From G965202915 sp965205955 (GTDB taxonomy: Bacteria; Pseudomonadota; Gammaproteobacteria; Eutrophobiales; Eutrophobiaceae): 64,000 nt of DNA. The notes under the pieces are model-generated. The model saw only the letters and a list, made by a program, of their open reading frames with translations. It ran no database searches and was not told where the DNA came from. Position 1 is the stretch's first letter, and each line of letters begins with the position of its first letter. Shown in pieces: positions 50,186-59,703 of this stretch. The translations under genes and the position numbers were made by a program. The stretch lies in NCBI GenBank assembly GCA_965205955.1, contig OZ242192.1, positions 1,612,001-1,676,000 of the forward strand, read 5' to 3'.

Positions 50186-51706
50186 ATGAAAGTAGGAATT
50201 ATCGAAATACTGTCGACACTGGGAACGTATCACAGGCAGGGGAGCTATAAATTTTTATTGACCAAACAATATGCAAGTATTACTCCACAGGCGGTCTCCG
50301 TTTGGTGCCGTCAGCTCGGTCACCAAACCGTCTATAAAACCTATTACGGCCATGGCGGATTGCGGAATTTTCTGCACATGGATTTGGATATCGTTTTCAT
50401 TTCCTGTTACACCCAGGCAAGTCCGCTAGCTTATGCCTTAGCCAAAATGTATCGCATGGCCGGAGTAAAAACTGTAATCGGGGGCGCGCATGCTGCCTCT
50501 TTTCCGGCTGATTGTTTGCGGTTTTTCGATTGGGTTGTCGTAAATTGCGACAAGACTCTCATAAAAGATATTCTTGACGGACAATTCGAGCCAAATCTGG
50601 TTATTTCTTCCAAGAGCCCCTTCACTGAGGTTCCTCTGGTAGAAGAGCGGATAGCCGAGATTAAAGCCTCAAGTTTCTTTATGGGTAGATTCCCTCACAG
50701 TGTCACCACGATACCAATCTTGGCAAGCATAGGATGTCCTTACCAGTGCAATTTCTGTGTCGATTGGAATAAACCGTATCGGACTCTTTCAAAAGACCGC
50801 TTGCGTGTCGATTTGCAATATGTTGCGAAAAAACTTCCGAATGCTTTAATCGGGTTTCACGATCCCAACTTTGCAGTTAAGTTTGAAGAGATTTTCTCGG
50901 TGTTGGAGTCTCAGCCTCGTAATTTGCGTCCCAAATATATTTTTGAAAGTTCACTGAGTGTTTTGCGTGGCTCCAGAGTGAAGCGCCTGCAAGATACCAA
51001 CTGTATTGCTGTTGCGCCGGGTATCGAGTCTTGGACGAGTTATTCGAATAAGTCCAGCACAACGCTCGAAGATTCGTCTGGGAAAGTTAGGAAAGTTGTG
51101 GAACATGTTCGATCGCTGCATGAATATGTTCCGTATATACAAGGCAATTTTATTTTTGGGCTGGATACCGATTCCGGAAGCAAACCGTTCGAATTGACGA
51201 AATTTTTTATTGATCAGGCCCCCTTCGTATGGCCGGCGATCAATATTCCGGTTCCATTTGGCGGAACGCCATTGTTTGAAGAGCAGCTAAAGAATCGCCG
51301 TATTTTAAAAAATATGCCGTTTGGGTTCTATTACAACCCCCACTCTGTGGTAACTTTCGCCAATTACACACCTATAGAATATTACGAGAAAATGATTGAT
51401 TTGGTGGCTTATATCACTTCGGCTTCAACTTTGAAACGCCGCCTCGAAAGCACCGTATACTGGAAGATTAAAATGATTCATTGGGTACGGACAAAAGTTT
51501 TAGAGAAAAATATAGAATCGTATCGAAAAATACTGGATATGTTACATTCGGACCCGCAATTCCTGTCTTTTCACTGTGGCGAGTCGGATGCCCTGCCCGA
51601 ATTCTATCATAACGAATACGATAAGATGCTTGGTCCTCATGCCGATCTGCTAACCAAAGAAGAGCACATCCCGAATTTGGCTCAAGTGGCACCTGTGTAT
51701 AATTGA
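50186..51706 (+). CDS. B12-binding radical SAM protein
   Basis: 506 residues. The N-terminal domain (about 1-150) has a Rossmann-like cobalamin-binding layout (VSVWCRQLGHQTVYKTYYGH, LDIVFISCYTQASPLAYALA, VKTVIGGAHAASFP). The radical SAM core follows with the cluster motif C-P-Y-Q-C-N-F-C at about residues 185-192 and later strands (YIFESSLSVLRGS, PYIQGNFIFGLDTDSG). The C-terminal 130 residues are helical and basic. Such enzymes often methylate or rearrange unreactive carbons. The substrate is not evident: no other biosynthetic gene is adjacent. Strong ribosome-binding site GGAGGGG. Confidence 0.88.
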   Translation: MKVGIIEILSTLGTYHRQGSYKFLLTKQYASITPQAVSVWCRQLGHQTVYKTYYGHGGLRNFLHMDLDIVFISCYTQASPLAYALAKMYRMAGVKTVIGGAHAASFPADCLRFFDWVVVNCDKTLIKDILDGQFEPNLVISSKSPFTEVPLVEERIAEIKASSFFMGRFPHSVTTIPILASIGCPYQCNFCVDWNKPYRTLSKDRLRVDLQYVAKKLPNALIGFHDPNFAVKFEEIFSVLESQPRNLRPKYIFESSLSVLRGSRVKRLQDTNCIAVAPGIESWTSYSNKSSTTLEDSSGKVRKVVEHVRSLHEYVPYIQGNFIFGLDTDSGSKPFELTKFFIDQAPFVWPAINIPVPFGGTPLFEEQLKNRRILKNMPFGFYYNPHSVVTFANYTPIEYYEKMIDLVAYITSASTLKRRLESTVYWKIKMIHWVRTKVLEKNIESYRKILDMLHSDPQFLSFHCGESDALPEFYHNEYDKMLGPHADLLTKEEHIPNLAQVAPVYN

Positions 51707-51889
51707 TGATGTCCCTGCAATCTGGAAGTTCCGCTGGTCAAGGAGCGTTAAGATGTTGGAGATTTTGTCACGATTGACTTTTTATTTCATCTCTGGATCT
51801 ATAGGTTGGTTTTTTGAGGTTGGTTTTTTGCCGGGACACAGCGGCGACTACGAGGAATGGAGCATTGAAGGCAGCTTCCACCTCGCCCC

Positions 51890-52311
51890 CGGCGCCGACG
51901 GACAAGATCAACTACTGTGTGTTTGACAGCACTTGGGAAGCGTCCGAGTCGTTTGAACTGGACGGAAACAAGGCGGTCGAGGCGTGGGTCAAAAACGACC
52001 ATCTCGGTTTTGAAGTGCTGTATGTGTATAACGGCACGGTCAAAAAATACCGCCCTGATTTTCTTATCCGACTGAAAAACGGTGATTTTCTCGTGCTTGA
52101 AACAAAAGGGCAGCAGACCGAACAAGACGATACAAGGCATGAGTATATGAAAGAATGGGTCAAGGCCGTCAATGAACACGGCGGCTTCGGGCAGTGGAAA
52201 TTTGCGGTGTCAAAAAAGCCGTCAGATATAAAAGACTTGCTGGCCAAAAGCAGATGTGTATGGGATAAGAAACATATGCCATCCTCCCACACTGTAGGGG
52301 AGACCATGTAA
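51890..52311 (+). pseudogene. C-terminal remnant of a type III restriction subunit (res)
   Basis: The open frame (from 51,814) gains meaning at KINYCVFDSTWEASESFELD, followed by EVLYVYNGTVKKYRPDFLIR and FLVLETKGQQTEQDD. PDF...LETKG is the PD-(D/E)xK nuclease site that ends type III Res proteins. The helicase part, some 700-800 residues, is absent. With the broken methylase at 45,654 on the same strand, this is the other end of one lost mod-res operon. The 180 bases between the radical SAM gene and this remnant hold nothing recognisable. Confidence 0.75.
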
Positions 52312-52347
52312 ACCAACGTATTGGCTCTCCATAAGAGGATGTGCTGA

Positions 52348-53985
52348 TTAGCTGCCTATCGTTTCTTTATAGGAGGCGATATGGCCGTTTCCATTTTTCT
52401 TCAGTCGTAATACGGTATTTTGCGCCTTGCCGATGGCCGGATAATCCAGCGAGTAGTGTAATCCTCTGCTTTCTTTGCGGGTCATGGCGGAATGGATGAT
52501 TAGCGCGGCAACCTGGGCGATATTGCGTAGTTCTACTAAATCTTTGCTTATGCGGAAGTGGCCGTAGTATTCGTGGATTTCCGTCTGTAAGAGTTGAATC
52601 CGGTGCCAGGCGCGTTGCAAGCGCTTGTTGGAGCGTACTATACCGACGTAATCCGACATGAACCGTCGAATTTCATCCCAGTTGTGGCTTACTACTACCT
52701 CTTCGTCAGAATCCGTCACCTGGCTTTCATCCCAGGGGGGCAATTCATCCGGCATATCTATATCGGCAAGTGTCTGCTGTATGTGCTTGTAGGCGGAGTG
52801 GGCAAAAACAATACATTCGAGCAGTGAGTTACTAGCCATGCGATTGGCGCCATGCAGTCCGGTGTGGCTGACTTCGCCAATGGCATACAGTCCAAACAGA
52901 TCGGTTCTGCCGGATTTGTCGATATGGATTCCCCCGCAGGTATAGTGGGCGGCAGGCACTACAGGGATCGGTTCATTGCTGATGTCAATGCCGAGTTCGA
53001 GACAGCGTTGCAGGATCGTCGGAAATCGGGATGTAATAAAGTCTTTCGATTTATAACTGATATCCAGATATACGCATTCGTCACCGGTGCGTTTCATTTC
53101 GTGGTCTATAGCACGGGCTACAATATCCCGGGGAGCGAGTTCCTCACGTGAGTCAAAATGCTGCATGAATCGCCGCCCATCCGCCAATATCAATCTGGCG
53201 CCTTCCCCGCGCAGTGCCTCGGATATGAGAAAACTTTTTGCCTGCGGGTGATACAGGCAGGTCGGATGAAACTGAATGAATTCCATGTTTGCAATGCGGC
53301 AACCGGCGCGCCAGGCCATCGCAATGCCATCACCGGTGCAACTGTCCGGGTTGCTGGTATAGAGATAGACCTTGCCGGCGCCGCCTGTCGCCAACACTAC
53401 GATGCACGATCGGATGGCTTTTACACAGTCCTGCTGTTGGTCGAATACATAGGCGCCGAGGCATCTTTGGCTGTCGCCGGTATCACCGCCAATGATGAGA
53501 TCGATCGCGGTGTGATATTCCAACAGGGTGATATTGGGATGCTGTTTTACTTTCGTTTCCAGCGTGGTTTCTATCGCCCGCCCGGTGGAGTCCGCCGCGT
53601 GAATAATACGCCTGTGGCTGTGTCCTCCCTCGCGATTCAGATGAAACGGAGTATGGCCGTCGGCATGTTCATCCAGAGTAAAATTGACGCCAATATCTAC
53701 CAGCCAGTCTATGCTTTTTTGTCCGCGTTCTACAACATATTTGACAATGGCTGCATCACAGAGTCCGGCCCCGGCTTCCATGGTATCCTGGAGATGAGAA
53801 TCAATGGAGTCGTCATCATTGAGCACAGCGGAAATGCCGCCCTGGGCATACAACGTCGCTCCTTCGATTAGTTTGTCCTTGGAAAGCACGGCCACATTGG
53901 TGATTTCACCGAGTTTCAACGCCAGGCTTAAGCCTGCTGCGCCACTGCCGATAATCAGGACGCCATATTTATGTTGGTTGTCCAT
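52348..53985 (-). CDS. nadB: L-aspartate oxidase
   Basis: FAD enzyme oxidising L-aspartate to iminoaspartate, the first step of NAD synthesis. The 545 residues start with the dinucleotide motif LIIGSGAAGLSLALKLGE. LYAQGGISAVLNDDDSIDSH, the active-site region HLNREGGHSHRRIIHAADSTGRAIE, CRIANMEFIQFHPTCLYHP, and GLYAIGEVSHTGLHGANRMASNSLLE follow. The C-terminal three-helix domain is complete. Divergent from rpoE, a conserved neighbour relation. Confidence 0.97.
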   Translation of the reverse strand: MDNQHKYGVLIIGSGAAGLSLALKLGEITNVAVLSKDKLIEGATLYAQGGISAVLNDDDSIDSHLQDTMEAGAGLCDAAIVKYVVERGQKSIDWLVDIGVNFTLDEHADGHTPFHLNREGGHSHRRIIHAADSTGRAIETTLETKVKQHPNITLLEYHTAIDLIIGGDTGDSQRCLGAYVFDQQQDCVKAIRSCIVVLATGGAGKVYLYTSNPDSCTGDGIAMAWRAGCRIANMEFIQFHPTCLYHPQAKSFLISEALRGEGARLILADGRRFMQHFDSREELAPRDIVARAIDHEMKRTGDECVYLDISYKSKDFITSRFPTILQRCLELGIDISNEPIPVVPAAHYTCGGIHIDKSGRTDLFGLYAIGEVSHTGLHGANRMASNSLLECIVFAHSAYKHIQQTLADIDMPDELPPWDESQVTDSDEEVVVSHNWDEIRRFMSDYVGIVRSNKRLQRAWHRIQLLQTEIHEYYGHFRISKDLVELRNIAQVAALIIHSAMTRKESRGLHYSLDYPAIGKAQNTVLRLKKNGNGHIASYKETIGS

Positions 53986-54044
53986 ATTGCTTCGAGTTAA
54001 GATAGGCTCTTTACATTAAGGCATTGAAAATGATTGAGAGAGTT

Positions 54045-54072
54045 GGAACATTTAATATAGAGTGCTACCAAT
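54045..54072 (+). promoter_or_regulatory. Possible sigma-E-type promoter of rpoE
   Basis: GGAACA (54,045-54,050) resembles the sigma-E -35 consensus GGAACTT. After T and a 16-base spacer, CCAAT stands where a TCAAA or TCTGA -10 is expected. rpoE genes are commonly autoregulated, which supports the call, but the -10 match is weak. Confidence 0.35.
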
Positions 54073-54095
54073 AATAACATGGAGAACAGGTCCGT

Positions 54096-54674
54096 ATGTC
54101 CAAAAATGTAACGGACCAGCAATTAATAAATCGGGTAAAACAGGGAGAAAAAGCTGCGTTTGACCTGCTGGTTTTGAAGTATCAACAGCGGATAGTTAAT
54201 GTTGTTTCACATTTTGTCAGGAACCATAGTGATGCGCTTGATATTACTCAGGAAGCATTTATAAAGGCTTATCGGGCTCTGGCAAATTTCAGAGGAGAGA
54301 GTTCTTTTTATACCTGGATGTACAGAATCGCGGTAAATACGGCAAAAAATCATCTTGCCCTTCAGTCGAGGAAACCGCATAGTATCAATCAAGATATTTC
54401 AGAAATTGAACAAATTGAGGATAATGATGCTCTAAAGGAACATGCGACTCCTGAGAGCCTGCTTTTGCGAGATGAGTTGCAAGCAGTGATTATTAGTGCG
54501 ATTGAAGCATTGCCGGATGATCTGGAAACAGCGATAACATTGAGGGAAGTGGAAGGATTGAGTTATGAAGAGATTGCAAGAGTGATGGATTGTCCAATCG
54601 GGACGGTTCGTTCACGTATTTTTCGTGCCAGGGAAGCTATAGATAAACAGATAGCGCCATTACTGAAAAATTGA
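54096..54674 (+). CDS. rpoE: Envelope-stress sigma factor RpoE
   Basis: ECF-type sigma factor, 192 residues. Region 2: FDLLVLKYQQRIVNVVSHFV, DALDITQEAFIKAYRALANF (core and -10 binding). Region 4: ALPDDLETAITLREVEGLSY, EEIARVMDCPIGTVRSRIFR. It is held at the membrane by RseA, encoded 16 bases downstream, and released when outer-membrane protein folding fails. GGAGAACAG precedes the start. Confidence 0.96.
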   Translation: MSKNVTDQQLINRVKQGEKAAFDLLVLKYQQRIVNVVSHFVRNHSDALDITQEAFIKAYRALANFRGESSFYTWMYRIAVNTAKNHLALQSRKPHSINQDISEIEQIEDNDALKEHATPESLLLRDELQAVIISAIEALPDDLETAITLREVEGLSYEEIARVMDCPIGTVRSRIFRAREAIDKQIAPLLKN

Positions 54675-54690
54675 GCGGAATTATATTTTT

Positions 54691-55266
54691 ATGAATAAAT
54701 ACAGACTGGAACAAGTTTCATCCTTGGTGGATGATAAGCAGGATGATCCCAGTATCATTGATGTGCTCGGCTGTGATGAAGAGTTGCGCCGGACCTGGGG
54801 GCGCTATCACTTGATTAGTAATTGCCTGAAAGGGCATCTACCCAAACGAGTTGACTGCGCTCTTGCCGACCGGATTAAGGCCAGCATGGCGGATGAGCCT
54901 GCAATCATAATCCCCGGTTCAAAATACAATAGGGTTATACAAAAAATGATCAAGCCCGTGACGAGCTTCGCCATGGCGGCATCTATTGCGGCAATGGCGG
55001 TTTATGTGTGGCAACAGGGAGGGCATTCTGGAGTGGTCGATTCCGATAGTATCGCCCCTGTTTCGAATATCGTCAATGGAACAAATGAGCAAGTCACTGC
55101 TATAGCAAGTCAAGTTGAGCGGAAGACCCGCAATTTTCAATATGAGGATGAGGCACAATTGAGGCTGGATCGCTATCTGGTAAATTACAATGAATATCGA
55201 ACTGATTCCGGAATAGGCGGGATCTTTCCGTATGCAAGAATTGTTGCCTATGATCCCAAAAAATAA
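54691..55266 (+). CDS. rseA: Anti-sigma-E factor RseA (MucA-like)
   Basis: 191 residues. The N-terminal cytosolic domain (MNKYRLEQVSSLVDDKQDDP, ELRRTWGRYHLISNCLKGHL) clamps RpoE. One membrane helix lies at about 91-108 (VTSFAMAASIAAMAVYVWQQ). The periplasmic part ends RTDSGIGGIFPYARIVAYDP. Degradation by DegS- and RseP-type proteases frees the sigma factor. The stop overlaps the open frame of rseB. Confidence 0.92.
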   Translation: MNKYRLEQVSSLVDDKQDDPSIIDVLGCDEELRRTWGRYHLISNCLKGHLPKRVDCALADRIKASMADEPAIIIPGSKYNRVIQKMIKPVTSFAMAASIAAMAVYVWQQGGHSGVVDSDSIAPVSNIVNGTNEQVTAIASQVERKTRNFQYEDEAQLRLDRYLVNYNEYRTDSGIGGIFPYARIVAYDPKK

Positions 55267-56326
55267 TTCCGTTCCATTCCTGATATTTCAATCTTCCTGT
55301 TTTACAATACTGATGCTGTTGTGTGCTGGCAGTTCGGTTGCCGGAGGGCAAGCGGCATTGCCGGATGCACAGGAATTGATCAATGAAATGTCTCAGGCAA
55401 GCCGCAGTTTAAACTATGACGGCGTATTCATATACCGCAAAGGGAATCAGATCGATACAATCAGACTTGTGCATAAAATGGATGAAGATGGTGAACACGA
55501 ACGACTGGTCTCCCTGTCCGGTAATGCGCGTGAGGTGATTCGGGACAAGGATTCAGTCCGGTGTGTGTTTCCTGATAATCGCCGGGTTTTTGTTGGAAAA
55601 AGTCGAATTGGGGAATTGATTTCTTCACGTTTGCCCAACCCGATAGAAAGTGTTTCTTCACAATATACTTTTAGTACTACCGGTCAGGACCGCATAGCTG
55701 ACAAGAACGCATGGATCGTCAATATCACCCCCAAGGATGATTACCGCTATGGCTATCAATTGTGGATCGATCAAAATTCCAAGTTGTTGCTCAAGTTTGA
55801 ATTGAAGAATAAACCGGGCATTACCCTTGAACAGATCATGTTCGTTCAGATCAAGGTACTGGATACAATTTCGGATCACCTGCTTGAACCAAGTGTATCC
55901 ACCAGTGGCTATACCTTGCATGAGCATGATATGGATCCCGGGAATGGGAAGACAACAGATTCTGTCTGGAAAGTAACCTGGATCCCGGATGGGTTTTCCA
56001 TGAGCGCATCCAAACGGCAGGTAATGGACTCTGTCAGAATACCGGTCGGGTATATGTGGGAGCAACCTTTGTTCAATGAAAAGGAATGGATAGACTCGGT
56101 TAAAATGCCGGTTGACCATATGGTGTTTTCCGATGGTCTGGCTACCGTTTCTATTTTTGTCGAACAAGATATGGAGAACACCGATGATTCTTTTCAGGGA
56201 GCATCCCGGCGGGGTGGAGTCAATGCCTTTGCGGTATCAACAGAGGGTTATCATGTAACGGCAGTTGGGGAGGTGCCGATGGTAACCGTCAAACTTATGG
56301 CAAGTTCGGTTAAACAACTAAATTAA
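55232..56326 (+). CDS. rseB: Sigma-E regulatory protein RseB (MucB-like)
   Basis: Periplasmic protein that binds RseA and shields it from the first cut until lipid or lipopolysaccharide intermediates displace it. The frame opens at ATG 55,232; ATG 55,250 is also possible. A signal sequence (FLIFQSSCFTILMLLCAGSS) is followed by an LolA-like N domain (SQASRSLNYDGVFIYRKGNQ, YGYQLWIDQNSKLLLKFELK) and a smaller C domain (MVFSDGLATVSIFVEQD, VTAVGEVPMVTVKLMASSV). Normal length, near 340 mature residues. Confidence 0.93.
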   Translation: MQELLPMIPKNNSVPFLIFQSSCFTILMLLCAGSSVAGGQAALPDAQELINEMSQASRSLNYDGVFIYRKGNQIDTIRLVHKMDEDGEHERLVSLSGNAREVIRDKDSVRCVFPDNRRVFVGKSRIGELISSRLPNPIESVSSQYTFSTTGQDRIADKNAWIVNITPKDDYRYGYQLWIDQNSKLLLKFELKNKPGITLEQIMFVQIKVLDTISDHLLEPSVSTSGYTLHEHDMDPGNGKTTDSVWKVTWIPDGFSMSASKRQVMDSVRIPVGYMWEQPLFNEKEWIDSVKMPVDHMVFSDGLATVSIFVEQDMENTDDSFQGASRRGGVNAFAVSTEGYHVTAVGEVPMVTVKLMASSVKQLN

Positions 56327-56405
56327 AATGGATTTTTTGACTGTTTGGCATTTTCCGGGCCGGATTGTGTCATAATTATTATCGTATAATTCACTACAGA
56401 TATAT

Positions 56406-57845
56406 ATGCAAATCAATTCGCTCTGCAGAACCCATATTTTCGGATTATTGTTGCTGGCCCATACGCAATTTGTGCATGCGATAGAGCTGCCTGATTTTAC
56501 CCCTCTTGTCGAAAAGAGTGCCGCTGCTGTAGTCAATATCAGCACGACCGTGAAACATTCACGGGGTGATGCCGAGCATCCACAGGGTTTTACTATTCCC
56601 GATATCCCGGAAAACAGCCCATTCTATGAATTTTTTAAAAAGTTTTTTGGAGACATGCCGCAAGGCCATAATCCGTTTGAGAAGAGATCATCATTGGGTT
56701 CCGGTTTTATAGTTTCCGAAGACGGCTACATTATTACCAATCATCATGTTGTTAAGGGTGCGGATGAAATTATTGTCAGACTGAATGACCGCAGGGAGTT
56801 TATTGCCGAATTAATCGGTAGTGACCCCCGCAGTGATATCGCGTTGCTCAAAGTCGAAGCAAATGATCTACCCAGACTGAAGCTGGGCAGCGCCAACAGA
56901 ATCAAGGTAGGCGAATGGGTGCTGGCGATTGGATCGCCGTTCGGCTTTGACCATTCGGTAACCGCCGGAATAATCAGCGCTATCGGGCGAAGTTTACCCA
57001 ACGAAAGCTATGTGCCTTTTATTCAAACCGATGTTGCGATTAATCCGGGAAACTCCGGCGGTCCCTTGTTTGATTTGAATGGAGAAGTCATAGGGGTAAA
57101 TTCACAGATCTATAGCCGGACCGGCGGATTCATGGGTCTTTCATTCGCTGTCCCGGTTGATGTAGTGAAAAATGTATATCAGCAACTACGTCAGCAGGGG
57201 CGTGTTTCCCGCGGCTGGTTGGGCGTGCTGATCCAGGATGTTACGTGGGAGCTTGCCGAATCCTTCGATATGCAGCGGCCCCATGGCGCTTTGATCGCCA
57301 AGGTGTTGTCCGGTAGCCCGGCGGAAGATGCAGGCGTTGAGGTGGGTGATATTATTACCCGATTCAATGGCAAGGAGATCAGTTTTTCATCTGACTTGCC
57401 GCCCTTGGTGGGTAATAGTCCGATAGATGAACGGGCTGCTGTCGATATTATTCGACAGGGGAAGAATAAAACCATACGCATCAAGATTGCCGAATTGCCT
57501 ACTGACGAAGGGGAGTTGTTGTCTGGAAATAACCAGCCCGATAAGCAGTCATCCAATATATCCAATATACTGGGACTCAAGGTAGAGGAATTGACAGAAG
57601 AGCAACGTGATGCTTTACAAATAGATGATCACGGGGTGATTGTAGAGAATGTTCTACCCGGCCCCGCACAGCAAGCCGGCATCAGTAAAGGCGATGTTAT
57701 TTTATTATTAAATAATATTAAAATCAATAATATAAATCATTTTTCTAAAGTGGTACAAGAGCTTCCGAAAGATCGACCGGTGCCGATACTGATTCAACGT
57801 GGTAGCGGACCGATATTCCTTGCACTTACCTTGCAGGAAGAATAA
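56406..57845 (+). CDS. mucD: Periplasmic serine protease MucD/DegP
   Basis: Chaperone-protease that clears misfolded envelope proteins. The 479 residues have a signal peptide (THIFGLLLLAHTQFVHA), a trypsin-like domain with the triad in YIITNHHVVKGADE (His), DPRSDIALLKV (Asp) and AINPGNSGGPLFDLNG (Ser), and two PDZ domains (about 280-375 and 390-475). Placed after rseB as in pseudomonads and many related groups, it is both a product of and a brake on the sigma-E response. Confidence 0.95.
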   Translation: MQINSLCRTHIFGLLLLAHTQFVHAIELPDFTPLVEKSAAAVVNISTTVKHSRGDAEHPQGFTIPDIPENSPFYEFFKKFFGDMPQGHNPFEKRSSLGSGFIVSEDGYIITNHHVVKGADEIIVRLNDRREFIAELIGSDPRSDIALLKVEANDLPRLKLGSANRIKVGEWVLAIGSPFGFDHSVTAGIISAIGRSLPNESYVPFIQTDVAINPGNSGGPLFDLNGEVIGVNSQIYSRTGGFMGLSFAVPVDVVKNVYQQLRQQGRVSRGWLGVLIQDVTWELAESFDMQRPHGALIAKVLSGSPAEDAGVEVGDIITRFNGKEISFSSDLPPLVGNSPIDERAAVDIIRQGKNKTIRIKIAELPTDEGELLSGNNQPDKQSSNISNILGLKVEELTEEQRDALQIDDHGVIVENVLPGPAQQAGISKGDVILLLNNIKINNINHFSKVVQELPKDRPVPILIQRGSGPIFLALTLQEE

Positions 57846-57906
57846 AGCCACCTGGCATTGTGCCGGGATATAACTGCTTTTTTATATAACTTATCAATAG
57901 CTTATT

Positions 57907-59703
57907 ATGGAAAAGATACGTAATTTCTCTATTATTGCTCACGTTGACCATGGTAAATCGACACTGGCTGATCGGTTTATCCAGATTTGCGGCGGTTTAT
58001 CCGATAGAGAAATGTCGGCACAGGTGCTTGATTCGATGGAAATTGAGCGGGAAAGAGGGATAACGATAAAGGCGCAAAGTGTTTATTTGAATTATACAGC
58101 GGATGACGGCGCCTTGTATCAGTTCAATGTGATCGATACTCCCGGCCATGTGGATTTTAGTTATGAGGTTTCCCGATCTCTGAGCGCATGCGAGGGAGCA
58201 TTGCTCGTAATAGATACCGCCCAGGGGGTGGAGGCGCAAAGTGTTGCAAATTGTGTTGCCGCAATCGAGAATAATCTTGAGGTTATCCCCGTGCTAAACA
58301 AGATTGATTTACCCTCCGCCGAGCCCGAAAGGGTGAGCGAAGAAATAGAAGAGATTATCGGTATTGACGCAAAGGATGCTATCCGTGTCAGCGCCAAAAC
58401 GGGCAGTGGCGTAAAGCAGTTACTGGAAAGGGTAATCGACAGGATCCCGGCGCCCAACGGCAGCCCGGAAAAGCCGCTGAAGGCATTGATTATTGATTCG
58501 TGGTTCGATAATTATTTGGGCGTGGTGTCATTGGTCAAGATCGTGGACGGCGGGCTCAAGGTGGGAGAAAAAATACGAGTAATGTCCACCGGCCGCGATT
58601 ATTTGGTGCATCAGGTCGGCAGGTTCACACCCAAACGGATATCGACCAGGGTTCTGAATACCGGGGAAGTCGGCTATGTTGCCGCTGGCATAAAGGACAT
58701 AGACGGCGCACCCGTCGGCGACACATTGACTGCCTCCGCATCCGGTGCAACGCACCCTTTGCCCGGCTTTCAAATCATTAAGCCACGCGTATTTTCGGGT
58801 TTGTTCCCGATTGATTCCTCTGAGTATAATGCGTTCAGAGAAGCGCTGTCCAAGTTACGATTGAATGACTCCGCGTTGCATTACGAACCGGAAACCTCTC
58901 GCGCACTCGGGTTTGGTTTTCGCTGTGGATTTCTTGGCATGTTGCATATGGAAATTATTCGGGAAAGACTCGAGCGAGAATATGATCTGGAATTGATTGC
59001 TACAGCGCCTACTGTTGTGTATGAAGTGGTTACCGTGGATAATACTATTATTGCAGTGGATAATCCGGCTGATTTGCCTCCGCCCAACAGGATCATCGAG
59101 ATTAGGGAACCTATAATTCAAGTTGATATTCTGGTTCCTAAGGAGTATCTGGGCAATGTTATTACACTTTGCATCGAAAAACGCGGGATACAGAAAAAAT
59201 TGCAATATTCGGGCAAGCAGGTTTCATTGTCATTTGAAATACCCATGCGCGAAGTGGCGCTCGATTTTTTTGACCGGCTTAAATCTGTAAGCAGAGGATT
59301 TGCATCATTCGATTATACATTTTTGCGATTTGAACCGGCCAAGCTGGTAAAGTTGGACATATTGATTAACAATGAACGGGTGGATGCGCTGTCCTGCATT
59401 GTGCACCGGGAACAATCCCGAATTAGAGGCAGGGAATTGGCGGACAAGATGAAGGAATTTATCCCCAAACAGATGTTTGAGGTGGCAATTCAAGCCGCGA
59501 TTGGTTCTAAAATCCTTGCCAGACAGACGGTAAAGGCATTGAGAAAAAATGTTACTGCGAAGTGCTACGGCGGCGATGTCACTCGTAAACGTAAATTACT
59601 CGAGAAGCAAAAAGCGGGCAAGAAACGCATGAAACAATTTGGAGCGGTGGAGATACCGCAGGCGGCATTTATGGCTGTGATGCATGTAGGGAAGGGAAAA
59701 TGA
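57907..59703 (+). CDS. lepA: Elongation factor 4 (LepA)
   Basis: Translational GTPase acting on stalled or assembling ribosomes. The 598 residues are the usual length. GTPase motifs: IIAHVDHGKSTLADRF, RERGITIKAQSV, DTPGHVDFSYEV, NKIDLP and SAKTG. The LepA-specific C-terminal domain includes AIGSKILARQTVKALRKNVT and AKCYGGDVTRKRKLLEKQKA. The stop overlaps the lepB start by four bases. Confidence 0.97.
   Translation: MEKIRNFSIIAHVDHGKSTLADRFIQICGGLSDREMSAQVLDSMEIERERGITIKAQSVYLNYTADDGALYQFNVIDTPGHVDFSYEVSRSLSACEGALLVIDTAQGVEAQSVANCVAAIENNLEVIPVLNKIDLPSAEPERVSEEIEEIIGIDAKDAIRVSAKTGSGVKQLLERVIDRIPAPNGSPEKPLKALIIDSWFDNYLGVVSLVKIVDGGLKVGEKIRVMSTGRDYLVHQVGRFTPKRISTRVLNTGEVGYVAAGIKDIDGAPVGDTLTASASGATHPLPGFQIIKPRVFSGLFPIDSSEYNAFREALSKLRLNDSALHYEPETSRALGFGFRCGFLGMLHMEIIRERLEREYDLELIATAPTVVYEVVTVDNTIIAVDNPADLPPPNRIIEIREPIIQVDILVPKEYLGNVITLCIEKRGIQKKLQYSGKQVSLSFEIPMREVALDFFDRLKSVSRGFASFDYTFLRFEPAKLVKLDILINNERVDALSCIVHREQSRIRGRELADKMKEFIPKQMFEVAIQAAIGSKILARQTVKALRKNVTAKCYGGDVTRKRKLLEKQKAGKKRMKQFGAVEIPQAAFMAVMHVGKGK

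Larger units (their letters stand above)
49691..50191 (+). repeat. 167-bp direct tandem repeat, three copies
   Basis: Units start at 49,691, 49,858 and 50,025, exactly 167 bases apart and essentially identical. Each carries the last codons of the putative-Ig gene, a spacer, and the ribosome-binding site AAAGGAGGGG with an ATG. The third unit's ATG is the start of the radical SAM gene. The junction (CATGGAAGTCGAG) shares AAGT with both parent sites, so a microhomology-driven duplication followed by a further round would explain it. Confidence 0.95.

Noticed and set aside
49691..50191. CRISPR-like array
   Set aside because: The repeats are 167 bp, adjoining, with no spacers and no cas genes; this is a tandem duplication.
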